NCBI RefSeq assembly: GCF_024807225.1
Contig: NZ_JANUCO010000001.1
Location: forward strand, 3,038,001 to 3,102,000
Direction: 5' to 3'
DNA: 64,000 bases
Origin: Chryseobacterium ginsenosidimutans
GTDB lineage: Bacteria > Bacteroidota > Bacteroidia > Flavobacteriales > Weeksellaceae
Below the pieces are notes generated by a model that saw only the letters and a program-made list of their open reading frames with translations, was not told the DNA's origin and did no database searches. Shown here piece after piece: positions 18,258-28,638 of this stretch. How positions within the stretch are numbered: position 1 is the stretch's first letter; every line of letters starts with the position of its first letter. Position numbers and translations under genes: made by a program.

Positions 18258-19298
18258 TTACTTAAATACTGATAATGAGAGCTTCATATTAACATCCTGA
18301 TCGTCCATCGGGCGTTCGATGAAAGTCTGGCGAATATCACCAAAGCGCATTTCATCATTTTTCGCTTTCTGAACGAGCTGCTGAATTGCTTTTACTCTCC
18401 CTTCATAAGCTCCTTTGTAATACATTACATAATTTTGGGTAGGACTTTGGCTTCTGAAACTAAAATTGTTATCTGTAACTCCGAATTTTTTGGATAAAGG
18501 AATCCCAAGGAAATAAGACACTTCTTTGTCCTTATAATTATCTGCATCCGTAATTAACACCGGAAATCCGAATTCATCATCTTTTTTACCCAAATCCATC
18601 GTTGTGTAATTATAAATTTTGTTATAATTCATCACGATGTTTTTGTAAAGTGCGTCTTTTTTATTGGCAGTACTTACATTGATTCCCAATAAAAGCTTTT
18701 CCTCTTCTTTTTCTACCATCAAGCTGTCGTATTTTATGGCAGCCATCTGATTGTCTTTTTCAACTTTATTTCCTAAAACATTTTTAAGATTCGTCATGCT
18801 TTTATCAATGTTTTCGGCAAATTTGTCTTCTGTCCAGAAGTTTTTAACCCTACTCAATACTGATAATTTCGGAGTATGAACAACCCAGGTTATTTTTGTT
18901 TTTTCTGCTGAAACGGCTTTAAATTTAACTTCAACAACAGTCGGATTTTCGTTTTTGTCCTCGAAAAGCTGGTATCTCAATGCTCTGTTTTCTTTTTCGT
19001 AACGAATAAACATCTCTCCGTCTGTATCTTTTTTAGGATCTGCATAACTGATGGAACTTCCCTGTCCTGCGTAAGGTGTATAATAATCGATATCAATGGA
19101 TTGAGAACTCGTAAAGAAATTATTCCAACGGGTAAAATTCTGCAGATTATTGAACTGTAAAAAAACTTTCTCCAAAGGATAATCTACCTCCTTTTCAATC
19201 TCAAAGTCTTTATTTTCATCCACAAAATAATACATGGAAGCCGCATAAGCCCCAATCACTAAAACAATAAATACCGCTATGATCTTAAAAAAACGCAT
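18258..19298 (-). CDS. Membrane-anchored SRPBCC/START-like protein
   Basis: This 346-residue protein starts with one hydrophobic helix (residues 5-26) that anchors or exports it. Residues 35-175 resemble the SRPBCC (polyketide cyclase/START-like) ligand-binding fold (VDYPLEKVFLQFNNLQNFTRWN, later VEVKFKAVSAEKTKITWVVH). The C-terminal half may be a GyrI-like effector-binding domain, judging from the segment KKFGVTDNNFSFRSQS, but that is weak. The function is unknown. It sits alone between the glycogen operon and odhA. Confidence 0.65.
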   Translation of the reverse strand: MRFFKIIAVFIVLVIGAYAASMYYFVDENKDFEIEKEVDYPLEKVFLQFNNLQNFTRWNNFFTSSQSIDIDYYTPYAGQGSSISYADPKKDTDGEMFIRYEKENRALRYQLFEDKNENPTVVEVKFKAVSAEKTKITWVVHTPKLSVLSRVKNFWTEDKFAENIDKSMTNLKNVLGNKVEKDNQMAAIKYDSLMVEKEEEKLLLGINVSTANKKDALYKNIVMNYNKIYNYTTMDLGKKDDEFGFPVLITDADNYKDKEVSYFLGIPLSKKFGVTDNNFSFRSQSPTQNYVMYYKGAYEGRVKAIQQLVQKAKNDEMRFGDIRQTFIERPMDDQDVNMKLSLSVFK

Positions 19299-19318
19299 TG
19301 CACAAATGTATAGAAAAT

Positions 19319-19352
19319 AACAAGAGTGACCAATATGTTGATCACTCTTGTT
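19319..19352 (-). terminator. Terminator of the glycogen operon
   Basis: An 11-bp perfect stem (AACAAGAGTGA at 19319-19329 and complement at 19342-19352) lies downstream of glgC on the minus strand. The 130 nt between it and glgC show only A+T-rich and purine/pyrimidine-biased text. Confidence 0.65.
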
Positions 19353-19487
19353 TTAATTTATTTTTAAGGATGAAGATGGAGGAATGGATGTTGGAAGTTG
19401 ATATGCAACCGCTCAATTTCTATGAATAATTTTAAATTAATTTAAATCATTGAGACTTCCCTCTTCCGGCTTCAAACTTCCTGCTTA

Positions 19488-20756
19488 TTACCCAATATGA
19501 GTTCCCGGCTTCACAATCGCCCCTTTTTTCACAACGATGATTCCGTCCTGCACTGAATGTGTTCCGTAATCTCCGTCTTTCATGTGTTTTCCGCCGATAA
19601 TTCTTACATTGTCTCCGATATAACAGTTTTTGTCTAAAATTGCTTTTTCAATATAACAGTACTTCCCGATTCCCATATTTGGCAGACCTTTTCTGTCGTT
19701 CTGTACAATTTCCGTGGTATCCTGATAAAAATCGGCACCCATTACATAAGAATTCACGATTGTACTTCCTTTATCGATTCTTGTTCTGTTTCCAATCACT
19801 GAATTTTCTATTTTATCTGCCATAATGATACAGCCGTCTCCGAAAACTGCTTTGCTTACGTAAGAACCGTTGATTTTCGACGGCGGAAGCATTCTCGCTC
19901 TTGTATAGATCGGCGAAGACGAGAAAAGATTAAACTGAGGAAAATCCTGACAAAGATCTAAATTGGCTTCGTAGAAAGACTCAATTGTTCCGATATCCGT
20001 CCAATATCCTTCATATTGATAGCTTAGTGTTGTATATTTTCCGATAGAATTTGGAATGATATCTTTTCCGAAATCATCTCCTGCTCCTTCTTCAAACATC
20101 TTTTTAAGGATCGTTTTCGTGAAAATATAAATTCCCATCGAAGCAAGATATTCTTTTCCTGCATGTTTATTTTCTTCGGAAACTTCAGATTTTAACCCAT
20201 CTAATACATCGTAACCCGGTTTTTCAACAAATGAAGTAATATTTCCTTCATCATCGGAACTTAAAATTCCGAAACCTGTCGCATCTTTAGCATTTACAGG
20301 AATCGTAGCAATGGTTACATCGCCGCCATTTTCGATATGGAAATCCAGCATTTCCCTGAAATCCATCTGATACAACTGGTCTCCCGAAAGAATTAAAATA
20401 TAATCATAATCATATTTTTCCAGATGCTTCATCGATTGACGAACCGCATCTGCTGTTCCCTGATACCAGCTTTCATTTTCAACATTCTGCTCTGCAGCCA
20501 AAATATCTACAAAACCTTTGCTGAAAATATCGAAATGATAAGAATTTTTAATATGAGAATTTAAAGAAGCTGAATTAAACTGTGTTAAAACAAGAATTTT
20601 ATTCAATCCTGAGTTTAAACAATTGGAGATAGGAATATCCACCAATCTGTATTTTCCTGCAATAGGCACAGCCGGTTTTGATCTTGAATAGGTAAGAGGA
20701 AAAAGTCTCGTTCCTCTACCTCCTCCCAAAACAATGGAAATAACGTTGCGATTCAT
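19488..20756 (-). CDS. glgC: Glucose-1-phosphate adenylyltransferase
   Basis: This enzyme makes ADP-glucose from glucose-1-phosphate and ATP, the committed step of bacterial glycogen synthesis. The 422-residue protein has the nucleotide-binding GGGRGTRLFPLTYSRSKPAV at residues 11-30, NSASLNSHIKNSYHFD, the IEKPGYD-like substrate loop (FVEKPGYD) and a left-handed beta-helix C-terminal domain (IGNRTRIDKGSTI). It is the last gene of glgB-glgA-glgC, 79 nt after glgA. Allosteric control by glycolytic intermediates is usual for the family. Confidence 0.96.
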   Translation of the reverse strand: MNRNVISIVLGGGRGTRLFPLTYSRSKPAVPIAGKYRLVDIPISNCLNSGLNKILVLTQFNSASLNSHIKNSYHFDIFSKGFVDILAAEQNVENESWYQGTADAVRQSMKHLEKYDYDYILILSGDQLYQMDFREMLDFHIENGGDVTIATIPVNAKDATGFGILSSDDEGNITSFVEKPGYDVLDGLKSEVSEENKHAGKEYLASMGIYIFTKTILKKMFEEGAGDDFGKDIIPNSIGKYTTLSYQYEGYWTDIGTIESFYEANLDLCQDFPQFNLFSSSPIYTRARMLPPSKINGSYVSKAVFGDGCIIMADKIENSVIGNRTRIDKGSTIVNSYVMGADFYQDTTEIVQNDRKGLPNMGIGKYCYIEKAILDKNCYIGDNVRIIGGKHMKDGDYGTHSVQDGIIVVKKGAIVKPGTHIG

Positions 20757-20835
20757 AAGTGTATGTTGCGTTTTATCTTTTGGTTAATATTATTTTTCCT
20801 TTATACCAGCTTCATTTTCCCTTTCTTAGTAAGCT

Positions 20836-22242
20836 TTAGTTATTATATAAAGCTATATATTTTTCCGCTGATTTCTCCCATGCAAAATCAAAATTCATAT
20901 TCGCATAGATCAGATTTTTCATTTCATCTTTTTGATTATAAACCAATAATGCCCTGTTCATCGCGTGAATAATATCATCAACTCCGGGATAGGTGAAATT
21001 AATTCCCGCTCCACCTGTTGAAATATCTTCTACCGTATCTCTCAAACCTCCTGTATATCGTACAATCGGAACCGTTCCGTATCTCATGGAATACATCTGA
21101 TTCAATCCGCAAGGTTCAACTCTTGAAGGCATCAGTAAAAAATCTGCCGAAGCATATATTTTGTGCGAAAGATATTCTTTATACCCTACATCCAATGCAA
21201 AATTGGAGTAAGTATAATCGTATTCTTTCAATTTATTTTCAATATAAGAATTTCCCGAACCCAAAATCATGATATTTAATGCACCATAACTTTGTTTAAT
21301 GCTTTTCCAGACTACATCGGGAAGAAAATCTGCCCCTTTTTCCGTTGCAAATCTTCCGATAAAAGCAAACAACGGAAGCTCAGGTTTTAAACCATATTCT
21401 TTACAGAGCTTTTCTTTATTTTTCTTCTTTTTAGCAATGACCTCTTTAATACCATAATTAAAATCAAGCATCGGATCGGTTTCGGGATTCCAAACTTCGG
21501 TATCAATTCCGTTGATGATTCCGTACGCTTTTCCGAACTCATCTCGAACCAGACTTTCCAATCCTCTGAAACTTACGAAAAGTTCTTCAAGATAGCCTTG
21601 AGAAACCGTTGTAAAAGCCGTTGAACATTTAATCATGCTTGCCAAAGGATTTATATATCCGTTCCAATCCATCAAGCCCCATTTGTACTGATCGAAAGAA
21701 GGCAAATAGTTTGCCATTTCCCAGCTCATCATTCCCTGATATTCGCCGTTGTGGATGGTTCCGATCGTTTTTACACCTTTTAAAAACTCAAATTCGCCAC
21801 AATGTTCAATCATAAAAGGAACCAATCCTGTATGATAATCGTGACAATGCAAGACATCCGGACGAATTTTCATCGCACTCAGCCAATGTAAAACCCCATG
21901 CTGAAAAGCCAGAAACTGGAAACTTTCATCCTGATAACCATAAGGATTTTCACGATCCAAAAGCCCCGGAATTTTTACCATGTATAATTCAAATCCCAAA
22001 ACATCGGTTTTCTCCTTAAAAACCTGTACCTGAAGCATGTTTGACCCTTGATGAATAAAGCCATCAAAAACTATGTCAAACTCATGATCGTAAACAAAAG
22101 GTTTGCTGTACCAAGGCATAACGACTTTAGCATCAACACCTTTTATTTTGTTCTGATATTTCGGTAAAGCTCCGACTACATCTGCCAAACCGCCCACTTT
22201 TGCTATCGGATAACACTCCGTACTTAGATGATAAACTACCAT
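20836..22242 (-). CDS. glgA: Glycogen synthase (ADP-glucose dependent)
   Basis: A GT5 glucosyltransferase that elongates alpha-1,4-glucan chains from ADP-glucose. The 468-residue protein carries the ADP-glucose-binding KVGGLADVVGALPK near residues 15-28, HCHDYHTGLVPFM near residue 133, FIGRFATEKGADFL near residue 293 and the C-terminal MPSRVEPCGLNQMYSMRYGT with the family's conserved E-P-C-G-L. It lies 9 nt after glgB, so the two genes are co-transcribed. Confidence 0.96.
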   Translation of the reverse strand: MVVYHLSTECYPIAKVGGLADVVGALPKYQNKIKGVDAKVVMPWYSKPFVYDHEFDIVFDGFIHQGSNMLQVQVFKEKTDVLGFELYMVKIPGLLDRENPYGYQDESFQFLAFQHGVLHWLSAMKIRPDVLHCHDYHTGLVPFMIEHCGEFEFLKGVKTIGTIHNGEYQGMMSWEMANYLPSFDQYKWGLMDWNGYINPLASMIKCSTAFTTVSQGYLEELFVSFRGLESLVRDEFGKAYGIINGIDTEVWNPETDPMLDFNYGIKEVIAKKKKNKEKLCKEYGLKPELPLFAFIGRFATEKGADFLPDVVWKSIKQSYGALNIMILGSGNSYIENKLKEYDYTYSNFALDVGYKEYLSHKIYASADFLLMPSRVEPCGLNQMYSMRYGTVPIVRYTGGLRDTVEDISTGGAGINFTYPGVDDIIHAMNRALLVYNQKDEMKNLIYANMNFDFAWEKSAEKYIALYNN

Positions 22243-22251
22243 TTTTGCCTT

Positions 22252-24204
22252 TTATCTTTTGTGTTGCTTAATTCTTTGTATTTTATATTTTTTGTCTCTT
22301 TTCTGTTTTAAAATAATTCCTGCGAGAGGAGGTAAATTTAAACTGATCGACTTCGGATGGTGCATATAATCTTCATACTGTTCTTTGAAAACATTAGGTT
22401 TTAGTGCACTTCCTGCATATCTTTCATCATCGGAATTGAAAATAACTTCCCAATGCGTTCCTGCATTCACACCGATTTTATAATCTAAAACTTTGGGTGT
22501 TAAATTTAAAATCACCATAAAAACATCATCACGTTTTTTTCCTTTCCTTAAATATACAAAAACAGAATTATCTACATCATCCGCCTGTAACCATTCAAAA
22601 CCGTTTGGATTAAATTGATTTTCGTAAAAAGCAGATTCATATCTGTAAATATGATTTAAATCTTTAACTAAAGTTTGCAAACCTTTATGAACAGGATATT
22701 TCAGCAAATCCCAATCTAAACTTTTTCTAAAATTCCATTCACCGGTTTGTCCGAATTCATCACCCATAAAAAGCAGTTTCGCTCCCGGATGCGTAAACAT
22801 ATACACGTACAACGCACGAAGATTAGCGAATTTCTGCCATTCATCTCCCGGCATTTTATAGATGAGACTTGCTTTTCCGTGAACCACTTCATCGTGTGAC
22901 AAGGGCATCATATAATTTTCATTATACATATACATCGACGCAAAAGTCAGTTTATGATGATGAAACTTTCTGTTTTCCGGCTCTTCTTTAAAATAATCTA
23001 AGGTGTCATGCATCCAACCCATCATCCATTTCATTCCAAAACCGACGCCACCATCATGAACAGGCTTCGTCAGCATCGGAAAATCTGAACTTTCTTCTGC
23101 AATCGTCATGATATTATCTCCAAATTCTTTATAAACAGCCGTATTAAACTCCTGCAAAAACACTTCTGCTTCCAAATTCACATTTCCGCCGTGAATATTG
23201 GGTTCCCATTCTCCTTCATTCCTTGAATAATCGAGATGAAGCATCGATGTTACCGCATCTACACGCAATCCGTCTGCATGATATCTTTCCAGCCAAAACA
23301 TGGCATTTGAAATTAAGAAAGACTTCACTTCATTTCTTCCGTAATTGAAAATATAGGATTTCCAATCGGGATGAAAACCTTTTCGCGGATCTTCATGTTC
23401 ATATAAAAAAGAACCGTCAAATCTGTGCAAACCATTGGCATCACCCGGAAAATGAGAAGGAACCCAGTCTAAAATAACACCAATATCGTTGTTGTGAAGT
23501 TCATCAATCAAAAACATTAAATCCTGTGGTGAACCAAAACGCGAAGTCGCTGCATAAAATCCCGTAATCTGATATCCCCAACTCGGATCATACGGATATT
23601 CCATAACGGGCATGAATTCTACGTGCGTAAAACCCATCTCTTTTACATAAGGTACGAGTTTTTTGGCGATATCACGGTAATTCAAAAACTTTTTCTGATC
23701 GTCACTTTCTCTGACCCATGAAGCCAAATGAATCTCATACACGGAAATCGGAGCTTTAAGACTATTTTTTTTCCAGCGGTTTTCGAGCCAGTTTTTATCT
23801 CTCCATTCGTACCAGGTTGTGGAAACCATCGATGCCGCCTGAAGATTTTGTTCCCAGCTTAAAGCATAAGGATCACTTTTTTCTAAAATTTCTCCGCGAG
23901 GAGTTTCAATAGCGTATTTGTACAAAGTTCCCCAAGTCAACCCTGCAATAAAACCTTCCCAAATCCCAGATTCGTCCCATCGCGGAAACAAAATATGGTC
24001 TTTATCGTTCCAGTTGTTGAAGTTTCCTATTACTGAAACTTTTTTGGCATTTGGAGCCCAAACCGAGAAATAAACGCCTTCTATACCATCTTTTTCGGCA
24101 GAATGTGCCCCAAATTTATCATACAGCTTATAATGTTTACCTTCTTTAAAAAGATAAATATCCTGATCCGTAAAAAGAGTATATGTTTTAACCGAATTCA
24201 TCAC
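22252..24204 (-). CDS. glgB: 1,4-alpha-glucan branching enzyme
   Basis: A GH13 enzyme that introduces alpha-1,6 branches into glycogen. The 650-residue protein has an N-terminal CBM48/E-set domain (FSVWAPNAKKVSVIGNFNNW), then the catalytic barrel with the nucleophile aspartate in DGLRVDAVTSML, the acid/base glutamate in IAEESSDFPM and the third acid in LSHDEVVHGK, and a C-terminal all-beta domain. The C-terminal end is lysine-rich (QKRDKKYKIQRIKQHKR). It is first in the glg operon and diverges from the esterase gene at 24418, whose N-terminal domain resembles the same E-set fold. Confidence 0.96.
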   Translation of the reverse strand: MMNSVKTYTLFTDQDIYLFKEGKHYKLYDKFGAHSAEKDGIEGVYFSVWAPNAKKVSVIGNFNNWNDKDHILFPRWDESGIWEGFIAGLTWGTLYKYAIETPRGEILEKSDPYALSWEQNLQAASMVSTTWYEWRDKNWLENRWKKNSLKAPISVYEIHLASWVRESDDQKKFLNYRDIAKKLVPYVKEMGFTHVEFMPVMEYPYDPSWGYQITGFYAATSRFGSPQDLMFLIDELHNNDIGVILDWVPSHFPGDANGLHRFDGSFLYEHEDPRKGFHPDWKSYIFNYGRNEVKSFLISNAMFWLERYHADGLRVDAVTSMLHLDYSRNEGEWEPNIHGGNVNLEAEVFLQEFNTAVYKEFGDNIMTIAEESSDFPMLTKPVHDGGVGFGMKWMMGWMHDTLDYFKEEPENRKFHHHKLTFASMYMYNENYMMPLSHDEVVHGKASLIYKMPGDEWQKFANLRALYVYMFTHPGAKLLFMGDEFGQTGEWNFRKSLDWDLLKYPVHKGLQTLVKDLNHIYRYESAFYENQFNPNGFEWLQADDVDNSVFVYLRKGKKRDDVFMVILNLTPKVLDYKIGVNAGTHWEVIFNSDDERYAGSALKPNVFKEQYEDYMHHPKSISLNLPPLAGIILKQKRDKKYKIQRIKQHKR

Positions 24205-24417
24205 GGTTTTAATTTAAATTTTTTATTTTCATTGAAACTACGAAAAATATAAACAGGTACTGTTAATTATTATTGAAATAATCATTATGTTAATCGCCTT
24301 CCATCCTATGTTTCTATCAAATATATAGTTTTTTTACTCACTCTTTCATGATTTTAAAAATAATTTGATATAAAAAGATTTTTTATAAATTTAGAGTTTA
24401 GAATTTATTAAACGCAT

Positions 24418-25542
24418 ATGATGAGGTTTGAACTTTATACAAAAGAAAGTGATGATAGAGCAATATACATCACTGGAAATTTCAACAATTGGAATCCGAA
24501 AGATTCCCGCTATCAATTTACAAAACTAGACAGTCAAAATTATTTTATCGAAATTGAAGATTCTATTTTACCCAACATTATTGAATACAAATTTACGAAA
24601 GGAGGTTGGGAGAACGTAGAACTCGATCAATACGGAAACATCACTCCGAACAGAAAAGTTCCGAAATCCACGGGCAAAGTTTCTGATAGTATTGAAAAAT
24701 GGAGGTTGAATTGGGGACCTTTCAAAGATGAATATTTCCCAATTGCAGAAATCATTTCGGAACAGTTTTACATTCCCCAACTTGAGCGTTATCGCAAGGT
24801 TTGGGCACTTCTCCCCTACGATTATTATGTCTCCAACAAAAGTTATCCTGTTTTGTATCTTCAGGATGCCCAAAATCTCTTCAATGAAGGAAGCGGCTAC
24901 GGAAATTGGGAAATTGACAAAAAACTATCCATCCTTGCAGAATACGGACGTGGAGACGTTATCGTAATTGCCATAGAACACGGAAGCGAGGAAAGGATTA
25001 AGGAATATATTTTTGACAACGATAATGTAGCACACGGCTCGGAAGGAAAAAAATACATCCGCTTCATTACCGATACTCTGAAACCTTTTGTAGACGAACA
25101 TTACCGCACAAAAAGAGACCGAGACAATACTGGAATCGGAGGAAGTTCGTTAGGCGCTTTAATTAGTATTTACGGTGGTTTTCTTTACCCTGAAGTCTAT
25201 TCTAAATTGTTAATTTTTTCCCCTTCACTTTGGGTTGAAGCTAATAATAATTTTCCGCTGATGAGTTTTCGTGTCCCTTTTAAAACTAAAATTTATTTGT
25301 ACGGAGGCGGTCAGGAAGGTGCAAAAATGGTAAAAAGAATTCATGTTTTTGAAGAATATTTAAAACGCTGGGAAAAGAAAAATCTATTCGATTTTGAATT
25401 TAGAACAAACATTAATCCGGAAGGAACACACAACGAATTTTATTGGTCGCAGGAATTTCCAAGGGCAATAGAATGGCTTTATTACGATAATACAGAAAAT
25501 CCGGTAGAAGTAAAACCGCAACAAACAAGCATTAAAAATTAA
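24418..25542 (+). CDS. Esterase with N-terminal CBM48/E-set-like domain
   Basis: Residues 1-90 resemble a glycogen-binding/E-set domain (AIYITGNFNNWNPKDSRY). Residues 110-355 are a putative esterase (esterase D-like alpha/beta hydrolase): YPVLYLQDAQNLF, then the nucleophile elbow GIGGSSLGALIS and a late histidine in EGTHNEFYW. No signal peptide is present, so it is probably cytoplasmic. It is divergent from glgB (213 nt apart) and only 4 nt before the M17 peptidase gene. It may act on a glucan ester or, given the genes that follow, on a peptide-like compound; the substrate is unknown. Confidence 0.85.
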   Translation: MMRFELYTKESDDRAIYITGNFNNWNPKDSRYQFTKLDSQNYFIEIEDSILPNIIEYKFTKGGWENVELDQYGNITPNRKVPKSTGKVSDSIEKWRLNWGPFKDEYFPIAEIISEQFYIPQLERYRKVWALLPYDYYVSNKSYPVLYLQDAQNLFNEGSGYGNWEIDKKLSILAEYGRGDVIVIAIEHGSEERIKEYIFDNDNVAHGSEGKKYIRFITDTLKPFVDEHYRTKRDRDNTGIGGSSLGALISIYGGFLYPEVYSKLLIFSPSLWVEANNNFPLMSFRVPFKTKIYLYGGGQEGAKMVKRIHVFEEYLKRWEKKNLFDFEFRTNINPEGTHNEFYWSQEFPRAIEWLYYDNTENPVEVKPQQTSIKN

Positions 25543-25546
25543 AATT

Positions 25547-26962
25547 ATGAAGTTAATTAACAAGAAAAATAAAAATTACACTCAGGTTTTTCATTTATTT
25601 ACTGAAGAAGAATGGACGAAAACGAGTAAAAATTTCAATAAAAACATTGCTACGTTTTTTACAGGAAAGAAAAATGAAATCTTTGTAAACGCCCATGAAG
25701 AAGGCATTACTTATTTTATTGGTTTAGGGAAATCTACCTTGCAGAACTTCGAAATTCAGCAGGTTGCCCATAAATTTTCTCAAAGTCAAAAAAAGAATTT
25801 GCAGGCAGTTCCGACTTTGATTTTAGCAGATTTTATGACCGAAAAACAATTCGAAGAATTTGTAAAAGGACTTTTAATAGGAACTTACAACTACCCTTTC
25901 GAAAAAACGCATGCTTTCTGGAATGCAAAATTTGAGCTTCATTTTGAAAACACGAGTCAGAAAAAATTAGATCATATCAGTCAGAGATCTTTGGCTTTAA
26001 GCAATGGACAAATTGCTTGTCAGGATTGGCTTAATAAACCTGCAAACCTCAAAAAACCGGATACTTTCAGTTTATATCTTAAAAATTTAGCAAAGAAATA
26101 CGACATCAAATACACCTCTTTCAACAGAAAAAAATGTGAGGAACTTGGTTTGGGCGCTTATCTTTCCGTGAATCAAGGAAGCGCTTATGACGCCGCTTTC
26201 ACTATTCTGGAATATAAAACGACCGCAAAAAATGCCAAAACTTTCGGATTAGTCGGAAAATGCGTTTTGTTCGACACAGGTGGAATCTCTCTGAAAAACC
26301 CTGACAATATGCACTATATGAAGTCTGATATGGGTGGCGCAACAGCCGTTTTAGGAACTTTGATTTATGCCGCAGAAATGCAGCTTCCTGTAAATATTGT
26401 TGCTATTTTACCCATTACAGACAATGCAATTTCCGAAAATGCTTTCCTTCCAAGTGACGTCATTACGGCTTATAACGGAAAAACGATCGAGATTTTAAAT
26501 ACCGATGCAGAAGGCAGAATGATCTTGGCAGACGGACTTTCTTACATGGCAAGAAACTTCAAAACAGACTTCCTGATTGACCTTGCGACTTTAACGGGAA
26601 GCTCAGTGAGAATGTTCGGCGATACTTGTGGTGCCATGTTTTCCAACAATGAGGAATTAAAAAATATTTTAATAAAAACCGGCGACAAAACCAATCAGAG
26701 ATTATGGAATTTGCCACTTTGGGATGTTTGGAAAGACGATATTCGGTCTGATGTTGCAGATTTGAAAAACATTTCGATGAAACCGATCGGTGATTGCATT
26801 GTTGCCGCAAAATTTTTGGAAGAATTCATAGAAAACCACCCAAAATGGGCACATTTGGATATTGCAGGCGTTGCTTTCGGAAGCGTGGGTTATGCAAAGG
26901 AAAAAGCTGCAACCGGCTTTGGAGTGCAATTATTGGCAGATTTAATCGAAAATTATCACTAA
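25547..26962 (+). CDS. M17 family leucyl aminopeptidase
   Basis: A two-metal aminopeptidase that removes N-terminal residues from short peptides. The 471-residue protein has all metal-site motifs of the family: GKCVLFDTGGISLKN (aspartate), HYMKSDMGGATAV (lysine and aspartate) and NTDAEGRMILADGLSYM (aspartate, glutamate, arginine). The N-terminal domain is divergent, as is common. The cysteine in GKCVLF replaces the usual glycine of GKG. It overlaps functionally with the neighbouring amidoligase/esterase genes and could process their peptide product, or be a housekeeping enzyme. Confidence 0.93.
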   Translation: MKLINKKNKNYTQVFHLFTEEEWTKTSKNFNKNIATFFTGKKNEIFVNAHEEGITYFIGLGKSTLQNFEIQQVAHKFSQSQKKNLQAVPTLILADFMTEKQFEEFVKGLLIGTYNYPFEKTHAFWNAKFELHFENTSQKKLDHISQRSLALSNGQIACQDWLNKPANLKKPDTFSLYLKNLAKKYDIKYTSFNRKKCEELGLGAYLSVNQGSAYDAAFTILEYKTTAKNAKTFGLVGKCVLFDTGGISLKNPDNMHYMKSDMGGATAVLGTLIYAAEMQLPVNIVAILPITDNAISENAFLPSDVITAYNGKTIEILNTDAEGRMILADGLSYMARNFKTDFLIDLATLTGSSVRMFGDTCGAMFSNNEELKNILIKTGDKTNQRLWNLPLWDVWKDDIRSDVADLKNISMKPIGDCIVAAKFLEEFIENHPKWAHLDIAGVAFGSVGYAKEKAATGFGVQLLADLIENYH

Positions 26963-27066
26963 AAATTAGTTTATTACAAAAATTCTCAGTATAATTGAAA
27001 TAGGATTTTTCAAAAGCGCATCATATTTTATTATTTAACATTAAATAATCAATAAAAATTAGCTTT

Positions 27067-27074
27067 TATTTTTG
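27067..27074 (+). promoter_or_regulatory. Candidate -7 element of the ATP-grasp operon
   Basis: TATTTTTG matches TAnnTTTG, 30 nt before the start at 27104. The 141-nt gap after the M17 gene makes a new transcription start plausible. Confidence 0.45.
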
Positions 27075-27103
27075 AAAACTCATCAAAAACTTAAAAACAT
27101 TAT

Positions 27104-28316
27104 ATGGAGGAGAAAACAATAGTATGCATTTCGTGCTATTACAAGGGTTATGATTTCATGGACGAAATGAAAAAGCTCGGTAATAAAATAATCTTAGTAA
27201 CATCAGAAAATCTTAAAGACAAAAACTGGCCATGGCATGCTATAGACGAAGTATTCTACATGCCTGAAGTAAAGCCTTCCGTCTGGAATCTCGATCATCT
27301 TGTTCAGGGATTTTCCCACCTGATGCAGACCAGAAAAGTAGATGCCGTTATTGCATTAGACGATTACGATGTAGAAAAAGCTGCCCTCATCAGAGAAAGT
27401 TTCCGGATTCCGGGAATGGGACAAACTACCCACCGCTATTTCAGAGATAAACTGGCGATGAGGCAAAAAGCAAAGGATTCGGGAATCAATGTCCCGGAGT
27501 TTACGGCGGTTTTTAATAATGACGAGGTTAATCGTTTCGTTGATGAAGTTTCCTGCTCCCTGGGTTTTAAAACCCCGCTCGGAAGCTTCGGCTTCGGGTA
27601 TAAAAAAACTTACATCCAAAGATGATCTTTGGGAAGCTTTGAATGCGCTTGGAGAAGAACGTCATTTGTTCCTTCTGGAAAGCTTCAAACCAGGCGATGT
27701 TTATCACGTTGACAGTCTTACATTTCATAAAAATATCGTTTTCACTTCTGCTTCAAAATACCTTGCTCCACCCATGCAGGTTTCCCATGAAGGAGGGGTT
27801 TTCAGAACGAAAACATTGGGAAGATATTCGGATGAATTTAAGGCTCTTGATGAAGCCAATGAAAAAGTTCTTTCCAATTTCGGATTATTAAACGGTGCGA
27901 CGCACACAGAATTTATCCGAAGCAAAGACGACGGAAAATATTATTTCCTTGAAACTTCTTCACGAGTTGGAGGAGCACATATCCCTGATTTGGTAGAGGC
28001 TTCAAGCAATATCAACATCTGGAGAGAGTGGGCAAAAATTGAAGATTCGTTGCTGAGGGGGGAAAACTATGAGGTTTCTAAACCTACAGGATATTATTCA
28101 GGCTTAATCATCGCTTTAATTAAAGATAAAGAACCCGATTATAATGATTTTGAATGCAAAGAAGCGGTGAAATTTTTACCGATTGATTATCATGTAGGAA
28201 TTGTTTACAAATCAAGTGATTCTATCATCGTTCAGGAAAGATTAGACAATGCGGCAGAGAAAATTCATGCAGAAATGTTGAATATTCTTCCTCCAAAAAG
28301 CAAACCGACTTCATAA
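27104..28316 (+). pseudogene. ATP-grasp carboxylate-amine ligase, frameshifted
   Basis: ATP-grasp enzymes activate a carboxylate as acyl phosphate and join it to an amine or thiol. The first frame (27104-27625) has the preATP-grasp fold (MEEKTIVCISCYYKGYDF) and HRYFRDKLAMRQKAKDSGINVPEF; it then falls out of frame. The other frame carries on with APWVLKPRSEASASGIKKL (ATP-binding lysine region), LLESFKPGDVYHVD and the metal site YYFLETSSRVGGAH. Removing one T from GTTTC at 27548-27552 restores about 404 codons. It opens an operon with further amidoligases. The motifs are intact, so a sequence error is likely. Confidence 0.88.
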
Positions 28317-28321
28317 TTTTA

Positions 28322-28600
28322 ATGAACAGAGCTATTAATATTCAAGAAATTATTGATTTTATAAAATATAATTCACCTAAGGAATCTAACTTAATAAGTA
28401 ACTTAGAGACAATTGAATCAGGAGAATGGGAAAGCAAGGCTTATTACAAATTTGTTGATTTTGCGAATGCAAATCAGCAAGGTTCAAAATGGCAGTTTAA
28501 AGAAAATATTGTTATGGAACATCCGAAATTTAAAACAATTGTCTTAGATATTCTTGAAAACGATCGACTTGGCGGAATTGAATTTATTAAATTTATATAA
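28322..28600 (+). CDS. Small protein of unknown function in the amidoligase operon
   Basis: A 92-residue acidic protein 5 nt after the ATP-grasp gene and 38 nt before the esterase gene. No signal peptide, transmembrane helix or cysteine pair is visible; it looks like a compact alpha/beta domain. I do not recognise it. Tight spacing argues that it is real and co-transcribed. It may be an insertion into the operon. Confidence 0.6.
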   Translation: MNRAINIQEIIDFIKYNSPKESNLISNLETIESGEWESKAYYKFVDFANANQQGSKWQFKENIVMEHPKFKTIVLDILENDRLGGIEFIKFI

Positions 28601-28638
28601 TTCTCAAGAGCATAATTTTAAATCTAAATAAGAAAAAA

